From Paramacrobiotus metropolitanus (Eukaryota > Tardigrada > Eutardigrada > Parachela > Macrobiotidae), in contig NW_026570262.1 in NCBI RefSeq assembly GCF_019649055.1, forward strand, positions 744,001 through 808,000: 64,000 nucleotides of DNA, written 5' to 3'. The notes below the pieces were generated by a model that did no database searches, was not told where the DNA came from, and was given only the letters and a program-made list of their open reading frames with translations. Shown here piece by piece: positions 26,616-38,945 of this stretch (positions are counted from its first letter, which is position 1; each line of letters begins with the position of its first letter). The position numbers were made by a program, and so were the translations under genes.

Positions 26616-29600
26616 ATGAAACGCCATGTCTTGCAAAGGATTTTCGGGATGTCGCAGTTTATGGCCTCACAGTAAGTGCAACAATTGATCATGACGATGG
26701 TCGGCAGCTATTACAAAACGAAGAGCGATAAAATCTAATGGTGAATTTCTCTATAAATATAAATTTAAACTGTTTTGTTGAGTTACTGCTCTTTTCCTGT
26801 CCATTGAGAGAAAGCAGACAACACTTTCCCGCCGGTTCAGTTGAAATAACGTACTGCACTTGCGGCATCTACCGTCGTTTAATTTTGCATTATCTATGAT
26901 TTTTGCATTCCTAAAATTTATCTAATGCAATCAAAACTCTATATGTGCAATAAAATCCTCGTACAAAAACAATGCAGAATTAAAATTTAAATGTTATATA
27001 AGTATTGTGAGTTAGAAAATTTGCATAATATCGAATTTCTGCAGTGCCAGTCACTACTGCATGTGAAGCGCGAAGATTATTGGTTCCAGTTCCATTCAAA
27101 GCGTTTTTAAAGGAGCATTGGGTGTGGTTTTCCCATGCAGTTGCTATATGATGGGAAATGGTTCGCTCGTTCTATGTAACTGCATTTGTGTTGTGCGAAT
27201 GGTCCCGAGTTTGAAAGAATATAGTACTCGTACCTATAAGGACATATGATGCTCATTCAATATCAGTTTTTGATGTAAAAAGAAGTTTTTAAAATTCACC
27301 GAGGTTTCGTTTAGTTTGCAGTCAAATCCTTTTGTCATATTAGCGATATAACAATTTTGACAGAGCGCAGACACTGCTGAAACGCACATTATGTGTATCC
27401 TTGGCGGTTAATTACAAAGGAGATTTGAGAATATTATTGCGCTCTTCCCCGTTTACCAGAGAATGTCATTGATCGGAAGGAAAGCAGCTAATAGATTAGA
27501 ATTCTGCTGTGCTGATGGAGCTAAGTTTAACTTTCTCTAAACAAACCCTTGAAATAATTTGAGGCCACCAATGGGGTTACAGCGCTGCATTAATGTAAGG
27601 AGTGTACTGGGATCTAGTTGATGCTGTCTAATACAAGGCGCCGCCGCCAAACCGACAGCGAGGGCATTTTACAAGTTTGAACCGCTCATTGTAGTTTTAG
27701 TACGGTGACACGATCCGGGAGGCGTCCAGCAGCAATTCACACGTCATCTGATCATCAGCGCGCTGCGCGATAAGATTAGCTCTTGTGTTGTGGTGTCGGC
27801 GCGCGGACATGCACTGATAACTTCATTGACCAGCGTCCGATGCAACGTGAAAACGTGCGTTTCCACTTGTTGATATGTCTGTGGATAACATTTCTGCTTT
27901 TACCATTGAAAACTAGTCTTACTAATAACCAAATCGCTTTTTCATAATCTGCTTTGTTTTTGGTTTACATTTACTAAGTTAAATTGATTGGTTTCAAGAC
28001 ATTGAATAGTAGTGATTCGTGTAATAACTGGGTAAATATTAAGCGTCGAGCGATAGGTTATAAAAAAGGCGCTATTTGGGCGCCGCTGCCGGATTGAGCG
28101 TCTGCTGCTAGAAGAAAAAAAAAACAGTTTCATAATCTTCCGCCCTAATTTTGCACAACAACGTAAGGCAGCAGATCGCATCGAGGATTGGTTGTTTAGT
28201 AGTCTCAACAGACGTAAGCAACATCGTTCACAAATAGAAGCTAGTGAATTGGAAAGGATTGCGTTTTTCGTCTTTGATCCTTGGACGAGCGGCTGTAGCA
28301 GCAGTACCACACAGTAGCAGCAGATTGTCGCAGTCACAGCGCAGTTCTAAATTAGCGTCCGCCTATGAAACCTCGCCAGCAAACGCATGCTAACTGGACC
28401 TCCCTTGAAAGTTTAAAAGTGCACATCGGTTGGCCTGGAAATTTGTTTTAAATGCCAAACTAGTCAGAAGCTCAGCGTCGAGGCGGCGGAGGAGAGACCG
28501 TTAGAGAGAGAGGAGAATACGAAGAAAACTAGTCCAGATCGTCGCACACATGTGGACGAAAATGGAGTGTAACGAATAGAAAGAGTTATGATGGCGCGTG
28601 TGTTATAACGCTGGATGATACGTAACCGAAGTGCACTGCAATTATCCCAGAAGCGGCTGCTGCTGCGCCCGTTCTGATTGCATGTAACGAAAACGTCGCT
28701 TTCCGGATTTGTTTGTTCTCATAGCATACATACACACATAAGGCAGACACACACTGGTCGTGTTCATGGGTTTACAGCTGACATTTCCGCCTTTCGAAGG
28801 TTGTTTTGTATGCAGTGGTCAGAATGCGTTAGCGCACGCTGCCGTCGCTGCCGTCGTCGTTTTGCAATTGTTTGTCGCCGCCACTGAGCCATCAAAAGTA
28901 ATTTTAACTTTATGCTAAAACCATTTGCACTGACCGGATATCCAGTCTAACAGACCGCCAGCATAATCCACAGTGCAAATGCTAATCGATTCAGTCTGAG
29001 GGACAACAAAGTTTCATTTCAACGCGCTGTCCAACAAATGCAGGTTCTAGACTGAGCCTCATCATGAATTGCGACTAAACGTAAATGTGTCTGCTTTTCC
29101 TTGTAGGCAAGTTGTAACTAACAGCGCGCCGGTAGTTAATAACTGTAGGCTAATTAATGAGTTTTCGAAATCCATCAGAATTAAATTTTCTAGATGTAAT
29201 TTGACTCGAAACGTTAACGGTACTTTTTCATAAATCTCCAGCTTCCGATTTTGCACTGCACAGAAAAGGAAAAACTAAAACAATGCAGTCTGCAAATAAT
29301 TTCAATATTTATGTGTAGAAGTAGGCGATTTTGCTGTTAGCGGTTTGTTCCCATTGCTGTTGACGCAACTTTTTAAAAATCATAGTTATTATTTTTTTAT
29401 AAAAAATTTCAGTTAAGACTCTTCGTGATTAGACAGAAATTACTAGAACTGTTTCCACCCCGAACGGTAGCGTTGCACAAAAGCATTCTAGAATCTTGAT
29501 ATTGAAAGATATTAAAAGTTAAGTTATTAAAATTAACGGTGTAAATATATTGCGTATTGCATAAATATTGCGGTAGGCTTGCTTGATTGACCGTTTGCAC

Positions 29601-29866
29601 CTTTTAATTGCAGTAGCGTGATATTTTGGATTTTTTCCACGAGTTTTTTATTATCCCTGTATTCGGTAAGTCTGCTCCTTGGAATAGAGTTTTCAGACAT
29701 TTATTATCGTGATAACTCTATCCATTTATTACAGGTAAATGCCCAAAACCGAGATGATTTCGCGTACGGAAGCGGTTATCCCGGAAATGGCCGGGCAGAG
29801 TACGTAAGAGACTGCAACGGCCGGGATTGCTCCGCATGCGGATGTTACGGTGAAAAGGGTTCCAGG
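26616..29866 (+). other. COL4A2: Collagen IV exons 1-3: signal peptide and 7S segment
   Basis: Exons 26616-26671, 29614-29665 and 29735-29866. Exon 1 (start [18 protein letters not shown]) joins exon 2 in phase 2 to make a hydrophobic segment, [16 protein letters not shown], followed by VNAQ, a good signal-peptidase context. Exon 3 carries the 7S cysteines in [17 protein letters not shown], used for tetramer crosslinking in known collagen IV. The exon 1 assignment rests on phase and on completing the signal peptide. Confidence 0.75.
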
Positions 29867-32800
29867 GTATGCACAAAATCATGCAAAACTAATCGATAAT
29901 AATTCTTAAATTAACCTTGCTTGTTCTTTAGGGTCCGCCTGGACCCATTGGACCTGCAGGCGAACGCGGTCTCCAAGGTCACCCCGGTCCGGAAGGACTT
30001 TCCGGCTCGAGGGGCGACAAGGGTGCCATGGGCTTTCCCGGTGCAATGGGGCTGAAAGGAGACAGAGTATGCACAGCAACGGTCAGAACAGTGAGGAATG
30101 GAAGGTTTAAATTTCCCATTTTATTTGTAGGGACGGACAGGAGTTCCTGGATTTCCTGGTATCAACGGAATTCCGGTACGTTGCGTGCATCACTCTTTTC
30201 TAAGAAGGGTCACTTAAGGATAAGATTTGTTTTGTGATAGGGCATTCCTGGTCCGCAAGGTCCAAGAGGTTATCCAGGAAGAGACGGGTGTAACGGCACG
30301 GATGTAAGTCACATTATTTAGAACGACTTGACATATGTTCGCATTGCAATATAAACACCTGAAATGCTTCTTTATTAGGGTCCACCTGGACCGCCTGGTC
30401 CAGGTGGAAATGGTGGTGGCTACGGTGCGCCTGGTCCACAAGGACCGAAAGGTGATAAAGGTGAAGCCGCGATTGTATTTCCTGGAGCAAAGGGCATAAA
30501 GGTCAGCGGCATTGGCGTTATCCAGTTTGTGTCGCGTACACGCTTTCAACTGTTTCTATGCAGGGCGATGAAGGCGCTCCTGGTCAACCAGGCTCTCCCG
30601 TAAGTAATGCCATCATTACTGAACCATTGTTGCAATGTAAGAAATAATTGTTTTAACACAGGGTCAACCGGGATATGATGGTCAAGCGGGACCGCGAGGT
30701 GATGCAGGAGAGCCAGGATTACCGGTAAACACTTTTAACACGCTAAAATGTTGCGCACACAAAAAGATCCTTTATCTAATAGGGACAACCGGGACCCCGT
30801 GGCCTGCCGGGCGTTGCCGGAGGAATGGGAATCGGTGTACAAGGTCCCAAGGGAGCCATGGGTAATGCCGACACCGGCACAAAAACATCGACAGTTTGCA
30901 AGGCTTTGGTATTATGATCAACAGGTGAAGCTGGCCCTCCCGGAGCACCGGGCGTCGGGTGCTCGGATCGTGGTGAACTGTGGGCTTATAACAGTTCCTG
31001 TATTGTCAACCCTGGTGCACAGGGCCCGCGTGGAGACAAAGTAACCTGGTTGCTTGTCATATATGTTGCCAGCAAAAGCGTTATTAAATGGCTGTTTTAC
31101 AGGGTGAACCAGGTACACCGGGCACACGAGGATTTGATGGTCAACCCGGTCAGCCTGGTATTCCCGGTTCACCGGGACAGACCGGCGAGAAGGGTATTCG
31201 CGGTCCAGTGGGTCCCCGAGTAAGTCCACATTTGTACTCCCGTGCAGCAGACTGATTATTCTTTTCCGCATGTATTATATCACTGATTATTCGCCTGCGT
31301 ACCGCTAATAATGATCTCGTCCTTTGATGCGCATAATTATAAATATTTCATTACTTTCCAATTGTAGGGCAAAGAAGGTCGCCCAGGTCAACAAGGAAAT
31401 TACGGAGCTAAGGTACGGTAAAGATGATTTAGATTACCGAATATATATCTTAATTAAGGCTACTGTAGGGTGATAGCGGTTTCCCTGGTAATCCCGGATT
31501 ACCCGGACCCAAAGGCGACCGCGGCAGTACGGGTGACGCCGGATTCCCAGGTGCCAAAGGTGATCGTGGTGCTCCAGGTATTCCGGGTGGAGCAGGAAGG
31601 GCAGGACCAGCCGGACCACGGGGGTTAACTGGACCGAAAGGAGATAGAGGAGCCCCAGGAGAAGATGGTCTATCAGGTAATAAGCAACATTCTTTGGGCT
31701 ATTTGTAGTGACATCTGTCATAGCGAGAGTGGCGTAGGCCTTCCCGGTGGTCCTGGCCAAAGAGGGTTCCCTGGCGGCCCTGGCCTTCCCGGTATTCCTG
31801 GAGCAGAAGGTCCAGCAGGAGTCAAAGGTGACAAGGGAGATCGCGGTTTCCCCGGATCGGCTGGTCTGTCCGGCACTCCAGGTCGTCCTGGTGTCCCTGG
31901 GGCCAAGGGCGAACCTGGATTCAAAGGAGAGCCTGGTAAGAACGTTAGTTACTTAAATTCTGTTGTTCGATCCGTTTCTTGCAACAGTGTCTGCAATTTA
32001 AGGTCTGCCAATTCGTGGTCCTCCTGGCTTGGATGGTTTGCCCGGAAATGACGGTCTTGTTGGACCAAAAGGTGACATGGGTCCAAAGGGTGACAGAGGT
32101 GCGTATATCGTACTAATTCTATGTAATATTTATTTTTTTGGAAATTAATCGGTCTTCCTGAAAAAAATTGTCTTATCTGAAAAATCTCTTCCCAAAGGAT
32201 TCCCCGGAGACTCACCCGATGCCATCCCCGGCCCACCAGGATCACCTGGAGCGAAAGGTGACAGAGGCCCCGGTGGTCCTCCCGGCCGACCGGGCTTGGA
32301 TGGTCGAATCGGACCCAAGGGAGACCGAGGTGGAAGTTGTCAAGACTGCCAGCCGGGCCAGAAGGGTGAGAAAGGAGACCGTGGGTTCGAAGGACGCAGT
32401 GGTGGCCCGGGTGAACGAGGTGCTCCTGGACCAGAAGGTCAACTCGGTGAACGCGGTGAAGATGGTCTCCCTGGCTTGCCTGGATTAACTGGCGCTCCGG
32501 TGAGTGGCCGGCTCAAAATTTTGGCTATTAAATGCTTAGTATCTCAACATTTTTTTAAAATTTCCAGGGTATTCCGGGAGTTCCAGGATTTAAGGGAGAC
32601 AAGGGTGATCGCGGCTTGGATGCAGTTGTTTCACCGGACGTCGCTCGTGGTGCTTCTGGACCAAAGGGTGACAAGGGTGACATTGGTTTCCCTGGCCTGC
32701 CAGGACCGCTCGGTCAACCTGGTTCGGCTGGAGCTCCCGGCTTGTCCGGACAACCGGGATTGCGCGGTGCCAAAGGAGATCGTGGTTTCCCAGGAGCCCC

Positions 32801-35800
32801 GGGCGCTCCAGGATCTCCTGGTGTGCAAGGTGCTACCGGTCCTCGAGGAGCACCTGGCATTGGCCTGCTCGGCCCACCGGGCACACCTGGTAACTACAGG
32901 CTTTTGACTGCGAAAACGATGTTTATTATACGAAACAAAACAACAACAAAAACAAAATTTAGTTTATTCGACCACTGCAGGAAAAACAGGCTGTGAATAG
33001 TTGTTAATATTAAGTACTAAGGATTTATATAAATAAAATTTTGTACAATACTACAGTACATAAGAATGGGTTTCATCTGTAGCATCGTGACACATCATCA
33101 CTGTTACAGGTGACATGGGCTTACCTGGACAAAACGGTTTTCCCGGAGCAAAGGGAGACAAAGGTGAACCGGCCGAAAGAGGCGCACGTCCAGAAATTTT
33201 GATACCTAAAGGCGACCGAGGCGAGCCGGGCGCACCTGGACAACCTGGCACACCAGGCCTTCCGGGATTTAAAGGTAAATAAAAGAAAGTTTCGAAAGGC
33301 CCACAACAGTTACATTTGCGGCAAAGCTAAAGTTAATATTTTGTTTTTCAGGTGACTTGGGACAGCCCGGACTGCCTGGCGCGTTTGGTCCTAAAGGTGA
33401 TCGTGGCTTACCAGGCCAATTTGGCGCTCCCGGAGAACGCGGTAAATATTTTTTAAGATTCCACTACATTGATACAATATTCGATTCAGCTATGTCAACA
33501 AATTATGACGTTTCCTTTTTTAAAGGTCTTCCCGGAATCAGAGGCGACAAAGGTGATCGTGGTGGTCCTGGCATGCCAGGTGCTGGCGGTGCACCTGGTC
33601 AGGACGGTGTTGTTGGATTGCCCGGACCCAAAGGTCACAAAGTAAGTCGTGTGACAGAAATACGGAAAAGTTACCGAGAAGTTTTCAACATTAACGCATC
33701 GTAGGGTGATGCCGGACGATCTCAAATCGGTCAACCTGGTCAACCCGGAACACCGGGTGGACCTGGAGCGAAGGGCGACAAAGGACAAGTAGGCTATCCC
33801 GGACAACCAGGTAAGATGGGTGATCAGTGGTGCTGTAATTATCATATGTTTGATGCGTTTTGAAATAATTTGTGCTGTGTTTGTATCTGCTAGGCCTGCC
33901 CGGCGCCACTGGGCCAAAAGGGGACGCCGGCCGGCCCGGTCAAGATGGATTACCTGGTTTAATGGGTATGAAAGGTGGACGCGGTGAGCCCGGCTACGGT
34001 GTTCCTGGCCCACAAGGTCCCAAAGGAGATCGTGGTCTTAACGGCCAGCCAGGTAAACGGTCTTGCAAGATATTCATGAATTATGTATCTACTCTTACTG
34101 CTTCTTGAATAGGCTTGCCTGGAGCAAAAGGAGACTCCGGATTCCCCGGACAGCCAGGCAGAGTCTCGGCCAAAGGTGACAGAGGTGATGCAGGTCGACC
34201 TGGCCAACCTGGAAACGCAGGAGCGGTACGGCAATGAGTTTCGCTTAGAAAACTTTAGGACGTAAACCATTCAAGTCGCTTTCAATCGGCTGTGTAAATT
34301 TGCTGTTTGGTGTTGCATTTTGTAATTTAGCCTTACTGTTACGACTACTACGCTGCTCGTATAATTAAGTGAGCACAAGTATAGTGTAGTTCTAATGAGA
34401 TTTTTTTAGCCTGGAAGCGCCGGCTCGCCTGGACTACCCGGCGCCCCCGGTTTGCCTGGTGCAGCAGGTAATTTTCATACAGACACGTCTTATTGCCTAT
34501 GAAGTTCCAGATTTCCTATTTTCTATGACTGCAATTAAAAGGCTATGTTTTACTGCAAATCACATTAAATTTTGAAGATTCGCTATGCCGCGCTTGCTAT
34601 GCCTGTCGTTCATAAGCTAACCAACCGTTTTGTTACAGGTTTCAAGGGAGATGCTGGTGCACCCGGTAGGCCTGGAGTTGGAGGCGGTCCAGGTTGGTGC
34701 TAGATTTAAAGAAACTAATTATATATTGGTCTCAAATGACCTTTTGCTTTTCAAAAAGGACTGCCTGGTCTTCCTGGACAAAACGGTGCGAAAGGTGACC
34801 GAGGTCTACCCGGTCGAGAAGGACAGTCCGGCCAACCAGGACTGCCTGGCGCCAAGGGAGACGGTGGATTCCCTGGTCAACCTGGTGCCAAAGGTGAACC
34901 CGGACAAGCCGCTCTTATGGGACCAAAAGGCTTCAAAGGTGACTCTGGACTGCCCGGTGCGCCTGGACTCCCTGGTCAGCCAGGACTGCCAGGCCAAGCT
35001 GGAATCAAAGGCGACGCCGGAATTCCAGGACAGGGACAACCCGGACGACCTGGTCCGTCTGGAGAACCCGGTCTTCCAGGGTAAGATACGTTCAGTTTTT
35101 GCGTGAGCATCGTCTCGATCATCCCTGACAAAGGTGTTCTAAAATACGTTAGCGGTGCTGGTGCTCCCGGAGCTAAAGGAGATCGAGGCAGCGCTGGCCT
35201 GCCGGGTCTGCCCGGAGGTCGTGGATACAAAGGTGACGCTGGCCAGCCAGGCATACCCGGTCAACCAGGCCTTTCGGGAGTGCCAGGTCCAAAGGGTGAT
35301 CAGGGCGGGCCCGGGGCGCCTGGCTATCCAGGTGCCAAAGGTGATCGCGGTCAAGCTGGATTCCCGGGTATTGGTGGCGCAAAGGGAGACGCCGGAACCC
35401 CTGGAACTCCTGTATGGATTTACTGTATTGCGTTATTCTGGTACTGTTCTTATTGGATGAGTTGTTTTAATAGGGTCTACCAGGACAACCAGGATTTTCT
35501 GGCGCGAAGGGAGATAGAGGCTTTGCTGGACAGCCAGGTCTTCCGGGTGGCGAAGGAGCTAAAGGGGATGCCGGACTACCTGGTGGTCCTGGATTCCCCG
35601 GCGCAAAAGGTGAGAAAGATTATCTTCTGTCACTTTCACTCGTTTAATTCAAAAAGTCTTGTAGGCGATCGTGGCATTCCTGGCCAGCCTGGTCTTGGTG
35701 GCATTAAGGGTGATGCCGGTCTACCTGGACGCGAAGGTCAACCCGGAAACGCCGGCCTACCTGGCCAACCTGGTAAGAAAAATGGCTTACTCCAGTATTG

Positions 35801-38304
35801 CATTTCTTGGTCTATTACGTGTTTTATTTTTTAGGTTTACCAGGCCAACGTGGCCAGCCAGGTATTCCGGGAGCTGCGCAGCCCGGACCAAAGGGTGACG
35901 CAGGTTTAGCTGGTCAACCTGGTTTACCAGGACAAGCTGGATTTAAAGGAGATCGAGGTATGTTAATACAGTATATCATTAACAGTGAAGAACAAAGCTG
36001 AGAATTATTGGTATTCCGAATAGGTGCCCCTGGTCTTGACGGACAGCCCGGTGCTCCTGGTATTCCAGGCATCGGACGACCCGGCTTGCCCGGACCGAAA
36101 GGTGACAGTGGACTTAATGGAATGCCGGGTGCGCCTGGTCTGCCAGGACAGCGCGGTCAGCCGGGTCAGCCTGGATTTGGCGGGGCGAAGGGAGACAGAG
36201 GTCAGCGTTTGCAGCCAGTCATAACGTACTAGGCATAACTGGGTGAAGAGATTCTAAAGATTGTGAAACGGCACGAAAATAAAACACATACCTTCTTTTG
36301 CAGGTTCTCCTGGTCTTCCTGGAACAGCCACTCAGATTGGACCACAAGGGCCAAAGGGTGATCGCGGATTAGACGGTGCTCCGGGCTTGCCAGGCGTGGG
36401 TGGTGCCAAAGGTGATCGAGGTATTCCCGGACTTGGTGGTGTCCCTGGCATCAAGGGTGACAGAGGATTCGCTGGCCAACCTGGACAACCCGGCTTCCCA
36501 GGTACTCCTGAGGCTGCACTCATAACCTTATGTGCAGATTATAATGTGAGATTATTTGATGCAGGTCAAAACGGCCCTAAGGGTGACAGAGGTGCCCCCG
36601 GCGCACCAGGTATCCATCGTGATGCGTTGCTAGGACCTAAGGGAGACCGCGGAGTGCCCGGTAAGACCAGCTACCAGTCTACAACTATGTGACAATGCAA
36701 AGTATTACGCATTTATATGGGAATGTTTATGCTCTGATTTGACCGTGCTGCTTGTCAGGAATGAGAGGACTTGATGGGCGTCCGGGAGGCCCAGGAATGC
36801 CAGGATTACCAGGTAAAGTGCTAATTAGGAAACTTCGTGTTGTAGTATTTTCTTACCAAAAATAACAGTGGGGTATAAGGTATCATTGGTTCTAGGTGTG
36901 AAGGGAGATATTGGACCACGTGGTTCGGACGGTTTGCAGGGACCACCTGGCTTGCCGGTAGGCACTGTGCATTGACATCAGGCAGAAAGATCTCATTAAC
37001 AATCAAAAAAGAGATACGTCTATTTGTTCAAAACATGTTTTAGAATGACTACTCTAGTTGTTTGCAGCTGCCTGTACATGAGTACGTTAATTTATCGCTC
37101 TTGTGCTGTGGGAAAACTCTTTTTTGTTTTAAGGGAGGCCGCGGAAATCCTGGATTAATGGGATCTCCAGGAGAACGCGGCAATCCAGGTATAGCAGTTA
37201 ACGTATTACAAAAGAAACCAACATCGCTTATTTTACGTTATCACGCAGGTCTACAAGGGCCTCCTGGTGTTCCTGGAGCTCCGGGTGGTGCTCTTTCGTA
37301 TCAGACCGGCTTCTTGCTTGTCCGTCACTCCCAATCGGAAGCCGTACCAATGTGTCCCAGCGGTCTCACACAGATGTGGACTGGCTACTCTTTGCTGTAC
37401 ATCGAAGGAAACGAAAAGAGTCATAATCAAGATCTTGGTAAAACTGTTGATGATTTTTGCTGAGTACTGGAAAGGTCATCGTGGTGTGTTTAAACAGGTG
37501 GAGCTGGTTCGTGCCTGCAGAGATTTAGCACGATGCCATTTATGTTCTGTGATGTGAACAACGTGTGCAATTATGCCTCGCGAACCGATAAGTCATTCTG
37601 GCTGAGTACCACAGCACCTCTTCCGATGATGCCTATAGACGGCAACGAACTGCAGCAGTACATCAGTCGCTGCGTAGTATGCGAGGCACCGGCCAATGTT
37701 ATTGCCGTGCACAGCCAGTCTCTGGATGTGCCGGATTGCCCATCCGGATGGAGAGGTCTATGGATTGGTTACAGCTTTGCAATGGTAAATTCGATGGCAA
37801 TAAATTAAAACAACCTGATATATTAAACTAATAATCAACTTTGTCATTTTTGTAAAGCACCAACATAACCACTAACAGCAAGTTAAGGTCATTTTCTGTT
37901 CTTATCGAAAATCCAGCGGGACTTTAATGGTTAAACACGCACAGTTTAAAATGTCGCGCGTATTTACAGCACACTGGCGCTGGTGCCGAAGGTGGCGGAC
38001 AGCAACTTGCCAGCCCTGGATCTTGCCTTGAAGATTTCCGAACAACTCCTTTTATTGAATGTAACGGCGGTCGGGGTACTTGCCATTACTATGGTACGTT
38101 TTTATTCTTTTAAATTCACCTAGGATCTGTACCACGGTTTACTGTATTTTTATATCTTGTTCTTTTCCAGCGAATGAATTTTCGTTCTGGTTATCAACTG
38201 TGGATGACAACAATCAGTTCGGTCGACCGGAGAGTCAAACGCTCAAAGCCGGAAATGTCCGTTCTCGTTGCAGTCGGTGTCAAGTCTGCCAGCGCATTGT
38301 TTAA
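26616..38304 (+). CDS. COL4A2: Collagen type IV alpha-2-like chain, complete, 41 exons
   Basis: This chain forms the basement-membrane collagen network. The 41-exon model stays in frame at every junction and gives 5,373 coding bases and 1,790 residues, normal for collagen IV. Order: signal peptide; 7S segment with clustered cysteines; long interrupted Gly-X-Y triple helix; C-terminal NC1 domain with two repeated halves. The chain type is read from the NC1 domain ([27 protein letters not shown]) and the N-terminal [13 protein letters not shown], all closer to alpha-2/LET-2 than alpha-1/EMB-9. The start codon lies about 2.9 kb before exon 2, because only that join gives a complete signal peptide; exon 2 itself has no ATG. 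Gly-X-Y exons are 36-322 bases and mostly split a Gly codon. No second collagen IV chain is in the window. Confidence 0.94.
26672..29613 (+). other. Collagen IV intron 1 (about 2.9 kb), no gene seen
   Basis: This is by far the longest intron of the gene. It includes purine-rich GAG tracts (28480-28530). An apparent 131-residue minus-strand frame (27942-28337) has no recognisable domain or gene structure. I see no RNA gene. It is a likely home for enhancers, though no specific element can be named. Confidence 0.55.
29932..37305 (+). other. COL4A2: Collagen IV triple-helical region with interruptions
   Basis: Exons 29932-30066, 30131-30175, 30241-30303, 30379-30501, 30564-30599, 30662-30724, 30783-30861, 30925-31040, 31103-31219, 31368-31412, 31469-31676, 31738-31935, 32003-32098, 32198-32499, 32568-32889, 33110-33274, 33352-33441, 33526-33641, 33705-33810, 33894-34052, 34113-34225, 34410-34467, 34639-34692, 34759-35080, 35153-35411, 35474-35609, 35665-35772, 35835-35957, 36024-36200, 36304-36501, 36565-36660, 36759-36812, 36896-36957, 37134-37188, and the start of 37249-37437. 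Gly occurs every third residue with interruptions such as the cysteine pair in [21 protein letters not shown] near 32340, and PEILIPKG near 33200. RGD occurs at least twice (SRGDKG, IRGDKG), as possible integrin contacts. Confidence 0.92.
37306..38304 (+). other. COL4A2: Collagen IV NC1 domain
   Basis: Exons 37249-37437 (part), 37498-37784, 37970-38093 and 38171-38304. Two homologous halves each carry six cysteines (first half opens FLLVRHSQS; second half IAVHSQS). NC1 trimers meet head to head to build the network. The Met in PLPMMPI and the Lys in TLKAG, the residues joined by the peroxidasin-made sulfilimine crosslink in known collagen IV, are both present. The protein ends CQVCQRIV. Confidence 0.93.
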
Positions 38305-38945
38305 AGATCACTAACACACAAAAGAACAAAAAAGGACGAATTGCTCATTCTTCTTTTCTACTACAAGATGTCAGTGCATTTATGATAATGACACGATTGC
38401 ATTTGTCGGTGCCGTGTTAAACGGTGCCCAGGATGGTCAACAAAGATCCTAATTGCTTGGCGGGTTAGGTTTTGGATTCAAGTCATTTTCCGGTTAAACA
38501 CTGCCTTTGTTTTGTTTAGATTACGCCTTTATTTGCTCTTTTGCTGCAGTCACTCATCTCTTTGATATTCTCGCATTTACAAAATTTTGTTTGTCTGCGA
38601 CTTTTTTGCGCTCTTGAGCTTTTATATCGAGACAAAGATTTGTGTATTTGTTATGTTGTCCAGAAGATTACTTATTGGCCATCTGTTTTTCTAAATTGTT
38701 GTGGTTACGCTTCTATTGTCATTTTTAGCAAGACAGTGTAATATTCACTATGAATTTGCAACTAAGGTCACCAACACGCAACTTGAAAATCCTTTGCACA
38801 CATTTTGAAATTCTTTACAAAACACTGAAAGATCACGATTAACAACGAGGTACGGGTACATAATAAAAGAACTGATGTATTAACGTAAAAAGAACTTGTT
38901 ATTGAGATCACGCATTTCCAACACATTTTTATCGATGCGATGGTT
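38305..38945. other. Convergent 3' region between collagen IV and VGAT
   Basis: The two stop codons are 641 bases apart on opposite strands. A plus-strand AATAAA at 38862-38867 could end the collagen transcript. A minus-strand AATAAA at 38533-38528 (TTTATT on the plus strand) could end the VGAT transcript. If both are used, the 3' untranslated regions overlap by over 300 bases. No coding exon is apparent. Confidence 0.45.

Noticed and set aside
29618-29899. A separate small gene starting at 29618
   Set aside because: The apparent start is GTG, and the sequence is exon 2 plus intron of collagen IV, whose true start is far upstream.
32890-33109. Truncated collagen isoform using an AATAAA at 33032 inside an intron
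   Set aside because: The intron splices cleanly in phase, and one AT-rich hexamer is weak evidence for premature polyadenylation.
34976-35254. Pro-rich minus-strand frames across the collagen gene, e.g. [18 protein letters not shown]
   Set aside because: They are mirror frames of the Gly-X-Y codons; GGN/CCN repeats stay open on the opposite strand.
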